Source of the DNA: an uncultured Clostridia bacterium
GTDB taxonomy: Bacteria; Bacillota; Clostridia; Lachnospirales; Lachnospiraceae
Assembly (NCBI GenBank): GCA_947174885.1
Contig: CAMWKO010000007.1
Location: 1-64,000 of the forward strand
Length of the DNA stretch: 64,000 bases
Reading direction: 5' to 3'
In this document: positions 60,407-64,000 of the stretch, one piece after another
Layout: each line of letters opens with the position of its first letter
Position numbering within the stretch: the first letter of the stretch is position 1
The notes under the pieces: generated by a model
Database searches by the model: none
The model's input: only the letters and a program-made list of their open reading frames with translations
What the model was told of the DNA's origin: nothing
Made by a program: the position numbers and the translations under genes

Positions 60407-60447
60407 AAAAAGGCTGTTCTTTAGTAAAGCTAAGGAACAGCCTTTTA
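60407..60447. terminator. Terminator between pullulanase and HAD gene
   Basis: AAAAGGCTGTTC pairs with GAACAGCCTTTT with an inner TTAG/CTAA; A and T flanks allow both directions. Confidence 0.88.
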
Positions 60448-60462
60448 TTTTAATATTTTGCA

Positions 60463-61257
60463 CTATATCAGACCAAATTTTACTAAGGCATTGTATATAC
60501 CATCATCATTTATATCGTTAGTAATGTATTTTGTAATACTTTTCAGTTCTGTGCAGGAATTTCCCATAGCAACACCATAGTTTACATATTTTAACATTTC
60601 ATAGTCATTCATACTGTCACCAAAAGCGTATGTATTTTCAATAGGAATATCAGTATATTTTAGATATTCTTCTATACCTTTAGCTTTAGAGGAATATTTT
60701 GGAATAAACTCAATAAGTACATTTCCATGGCAGACAATATTATATTTGTCCTTATACTTGGCCATAAGTGAAACGGAATCACCATTTTCAGTAAACCTGG
60801 CACTTGCTTTTGCAATGTTTAGGTGTGAATAATCCTTTGGAATAGGTTTCATATAAGGCTTAGCCTCTCTGAAGTAATGGTTTAGTACATTTCTATACGA
60901 TTCATCTGCAGTTTCATCATCATAGTAGGAGATTGAGTGACCTTCCAGTATCGGGATAAGTCCAAAATGTCTGATGTCCTCTAAAAGGTTGGAGCTATCA
61001 TTGTTTTCAAGATTTATTTCATATATGGTTTTCTCATTAATTTCCACATATGTACCTGCACCGGCAATAATACCATTAAAACCAATAGAAATAATACTTT
61101 GAGGCACCATTGAACGGGCTCTGCCGGTACATATAACTATATCTGTGTTCTTTTCTTTTAATTTGGATAGGGCTTCAAGTGTAGAAGCAGGTATTCCTGT
61201 TTTTGGGGAAAATAATGTTCCGTCAATATCAAAAAAAATTACTGTTCTATTATTCAT
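60463..61257 (-). CDS. HAD-superfamily Cof-type phosphatase
   Basis: A 264-residue protein: FFDIDGTLFSP (motif I), ICTGRARSM (motif II), Lys in SSKAKGIEEYL (motif III) and YAFGDSMNDYEML (motif IV). Same family as the gene at 7754, with a different sequence. Sugar phosphate or phosphorylated cofactor is the likely substrate type. ATG 61257 follows AGGAGATTTAAT on the minus strand; the track start 61275 lies over that site. Confidence 0.88.
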   Translation of the reverse strand: MNNRTVIFFDIDGTLFSPKTGIPASTLEALSKLKEKNTDIVICTGRARSMVPQSIISIGFNGIIAGAGTYVEINEKTIYEINLENNDSSNLLEDIRHFGLIPILEGHSISYYDDETADESYRNVLNHYFREAKPYMKPIPKDYSHLNIAKASARFTENGDSVSLMAKYKDKYNIVCHGNVLIEFIPKYSSKAKGIEEYLKYTDIPIENTYAFGDSMNDYEMLKYVNYGVAMGNSCTELKSITKYITNDINDDGIYNALVKFGLI

Positions 61258-61517
61258 ATTAAATCTCCTAAACAAAATTAATATTTAAAAATAGCATAAA
61301 AAAGGATTTATAATCAATTTTTATGTAATATGTCTTAATCCTTAAATATATAAATAATTTAATAAATTTCAAAACAAAAAATATAGCAACTTTAGTATTA
61401 TTTATGCTTGAATTATATAAAAATATTTTAAAGCAAATATTTAAAAGTGCAAGTTGTTTTTTATGGCAAAATCATTTAATATAGAATAGGTGTAAAATTT
61501 TAAATAAGACATATATC

Positions 61518-61632
61518 AGAGTTTTTTGTATTTATTATTTTTAGCTTTAAAAAGTCCTGCTGAAATAGGCAACTAATCATTATGATAATATAAGCTTTTT
61601 GAAATTAAAAATAGAAGATACGGAAGCTTAAG
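61518..61632. repeat. Long palindromic repeat, copy E (degenerate, about 115 bp)
   Basis: Arms CAGAGTTTTTTGTATTTATT and ATACGGAAGCTTAAG and AGCTTTAAAAAG with CTTTTTGAAATTAAA; inner hairpins mostly lost. Confidence 0.7.
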
Positions 61633-61671
61633 AACATCTGAAAATTACTAAAAAAGGATAAAAGGTATATT

Positions 61672-62559
61672 ATGGAGCTACGGGAAGATAATGGGAATAT
61701 TATTATAGAAAATATAACAGATTTTTCAATATCACAAACCTTAGAGTGTGGTCAGTGTTTTCACTTCTACAAAATAGGAGAAGAGGAGTATATTGTTATT
61801 GCTTATGATAAAATGCTGCATATCAGGCAGGAGGAAAGTACACTGATATTTTATAATACAAATCTTTATGAATATAAAGAGGTATGGGAGAAATATTTTG
61901 ATTTGAATAGAGATTATTCTGCTATAAAGAAATATCTCATTGACAGGGACAAAACTTTGATACCTGCAATTGAGGATAAGTACGGTATAAGGATTCTGAA
62001 TCAGGAATTTTCAGAAACATTGATGTCATTTATTATATCCCAGACAAAGCAGATACCACAGATAAAGCAGGTGGTTAAGTCTATATCGGATAGATTTGGA
62101 AAGCTGGTAGGTGAATATGACAATGTAAAATATTATGCATTTCCGGATATTGATGCTTTAAAGAAAATTACAAAGGAAGAATTTTTAGAGTGTAAGGCGG
62201 GATTCAGGGCAGAATATCTGGTGGAGGCGGCAAAGTTTCTTAAGTATGAAATGAATGAAGAGTATTTTAAAAAATTTACATATGATGAGGCAAAGAAGGA
62301 ACTTACATCTATAAAAGGAGTAGGTGAAAAGGTAGCTAACTGTGTGCTTCTCTTTGCATTAGGATATAGAAATGCATTTCCTGTAGATGTATGGATAAAG
62401 CGAACCATGGAGGATTTATATTTTCATAAGGAAGCTAAGGCAGCAGATATTCAGAAATTCGGAGAAGACCTGTTTGGTGAATATGGAGGGTATGCACAGC
62501 AATATCTGTTCTATTTTGGAAAAACGTCTTTAAATGATAAACGATTAAAAAATAATTGA
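61672..62559 (+). CDS. 8-oxoguanine DNA glycosylase, OGG1-type
   Basis: A 295-residue helix-hairpin-helix glycosylase. N-terminal OGG-type region (TLECGQCFHFYKIGEEEYIV), then the HhH-GPD motif LTSIKGVGEKVANCVLLFAL with the Schiff-base Lys in GEKVANC and catalytic Asp in FPVDVWIKR. It removes oxidised guanine and nicks the strand. ATG 61672 follows AAAAAGGATAAAAGG. Single gene. Confidence 0.9.
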   Translation: MELREDNGNIIIENITDFSISQTLECGQCFHFYKIGEEEYIVIAYDKMLHIRQEESTLIFYNTNLYEYKEVWEKYFDLNRDYSAIKKYLIDRDKTLIPAIEDKYGIRILNQEFSETLMSFIISQTKQIPQIKQVVKSISDRFGKLVGEYDNVKYYAFPDIDALKKITKEEFLECKAGFRAEYLVEAAKFLKYEMNEEYFKKFTYDEAKKELTSIKGVGEKVANCVLLFALGYRNAFPVDVWIKRTMEDLYFHKEAKAADIQKFGEDLFGEYGGYAQQYLFYFGKTSLNDKRLKNN

Positions 62560-62644
62560 AGTCATAAGTAAATAGGGTAATTAATAAAATATTTATTAAT
62601 TATATTAAATGAAACGAAAAGTTAAAAATAATATTAAAAAACTA

Positions 62645-62673
62645 TTGCAATAATTGGCAAAAGGATTTAGAAT
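62645..62673 (+). promoter_or_regulatory. groESL promoter
   Basis: TTGCAA, 17 nt and TAGAAT, followed at 14 nt by CIRCE, so repressor binding would cover the start site. Confidence 0.8.
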
Positions 62674-62686
62674 ACATTACAGATGG

Positions 62687-62713
62687 TTAGCACTCAAAAA
62701 GATAGAGTGCTAA
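62687..62713 (+). promoter_or_regulatory. CIRCE element (HrcA operator)
   Basis: TTAGCACTC-N9-GAGTGCTAA, a perfect match to the CIRCE consensus. HrcA represses the chaperonin genes from it in the absence of heat stress. Confidence 0.98.
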
Positions 62714-62742
62714 TAAGAAAATATAGTTAGGAGGATTCAAAA

Positions 62743-63006
62743 ATGAAATTATTACCATTAGGAGAGAGATTAGTACTTAAGCAGTGTGCAGCAGAAGAAA
62801 CTACAAAGTCCGGAATTATTTTAACAAGTCAGTCACAGGAAAAACCACAAGAAGCTATAGTAGTAGCTGTGGGACCTGATGTTAAGGCAAGTCTTGCAGA
62901 AGGTGATAAAGTTATTTATTCTAAATATGCAGGAAATACTGTTAAAGTAGATGATGAAGAACTTATGATTATAAAAGAAGAGGATATCTTAGCAGTAGTT
63001 AAATAG
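62743..63006 (+). CDS. groES: Co-chaperonin GroES
   Basis: An 87-residue protein. KLLPLGERLVLKQ at the start, the mobile loop region EETTKSGIILTSQSQEKPQE, VVAVGPDV and the VIYSKYAGNTVKVDDEEL segment before IIKEEDILAVV. It is a few residues shorter than the usual 94. It caps GroEL for protein folding in the cytoplasm. Start after AGGAGGATTCAAAA; under CIRCE control. Confidence 0.96.
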   Translation: MKLLPLGERLVLKQCAAEETTKSGIILTSQSQEKPQEAIVVAVGPDVKASLAEGDKVIYSKYAGNTVKVDDEELMIIKEEDILAVVK

Positions 63007-63071
63007 TTGAAGATATTCTGTATATATATTTAGTGGTGCTATGAATATTTTTTAGCTAAATTAAACAATTA

Positions 63072-64000
<929 letters not shown>

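Overview
The window looks like a chromosomal segment of a low-GC Gram-positive anaerobe of the Lachnospiraceae (Clostridia), probably a starch-using gut commensal. The signs are low GC, strong AGGAGG ribosome binding sites, a dikinase-type pyruvate phosphate dikinase, meso-diaminopimelate dehydrogenase, an era-yqzL-recO block, a VanG-type ligase cluster, and Gram-positive cell-surface starch-binding proteins and pullulanase. Species cannot be assigned from the sequence alone.

Layout. 0-1.6 kb: secreted cell-wall amidase. 1.65-7.7 kb: T-box controlled trp operon, trpE-G-C-F-B-A, with no trpD. 7.7-9.9 kb: HAD phosphatase, a small acidic protein and a parvulin lipoprotein. 9.97-14.2 kb: three-gene surface glycosylation set (polyprenyl-phosphate glycosyltransferase, GtrA flippase, YfhO). 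14.3-16.9 kb, minus strand: a DUF4405-flavodoxin fusion, a DinB-like protein and tRNA-Trp, with a broken HxlR regulator between them. 17.3-22.8 kb: M16C protease, era, yqzL, recO, dtd. 22.9-30.8 kb: a repeat-containing membrane protein, glycyl-tRNA synthetase, a small membrane protein, ppdK behind a structured leader, and a flippase. 31-36.8 kb: CgeB-like protein, then vanR-vanS-vanG-vanT-like genes lacking vanXY/vanY. 36.8-41.8 kb: a decaying redox and detoxification island: a MerR regulator with a 19-bp-spacer promoter, an internally deleted acetyltransferase, an intact FMN reductase, a MATE pump, and fragments of aldo/keto reductase, flavodoxin and DUF4405 genes. 42.4-45.6 kb: a large secreted protein combining starch-binding-like and clan CD (caspase/gingipain-like) peptidase-like regions, followed by a small anchored protein resembling part of it. 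45.7-48.9 kb: carB (minus). 49.3-54.1 kb: ddh, a BlaI/BlaR1 pair and a MATE transporter, separated by long palindromic repeats. 54.5-60.3 kb: a starch locus: two wall or membrane-anchored starch-binding proteins and a membrane-anchored type I pullulanase. 60.4-64 kb: HAD phosphatase, OGG1-like glycosylase, CIRCE, groES and the start of groEL.

The main points for a second look are: (1) the putative secreted peptidase and the neighbouring anchored protein that resembles its pre-catalytic segment, a possible protease/inhibitor pair; (2) a surface pullulanase whose cytoplasmic tail resembles the C-terminal domain of ribosomal protein L7/L12; (3) a family of about 185-bp elements folding as a four-way cloverleaf, some flanked by direct repeats as expected of a MITE; (4) a reduced vanG cluster; (5) a trp operon without trpD; (6) a large cruciform-like leader of ppdK; and (7) the decaying flavodoxin/DUF4405 island. 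All assignments come from reading the sequence and from recalled family motifs; no database search was run.
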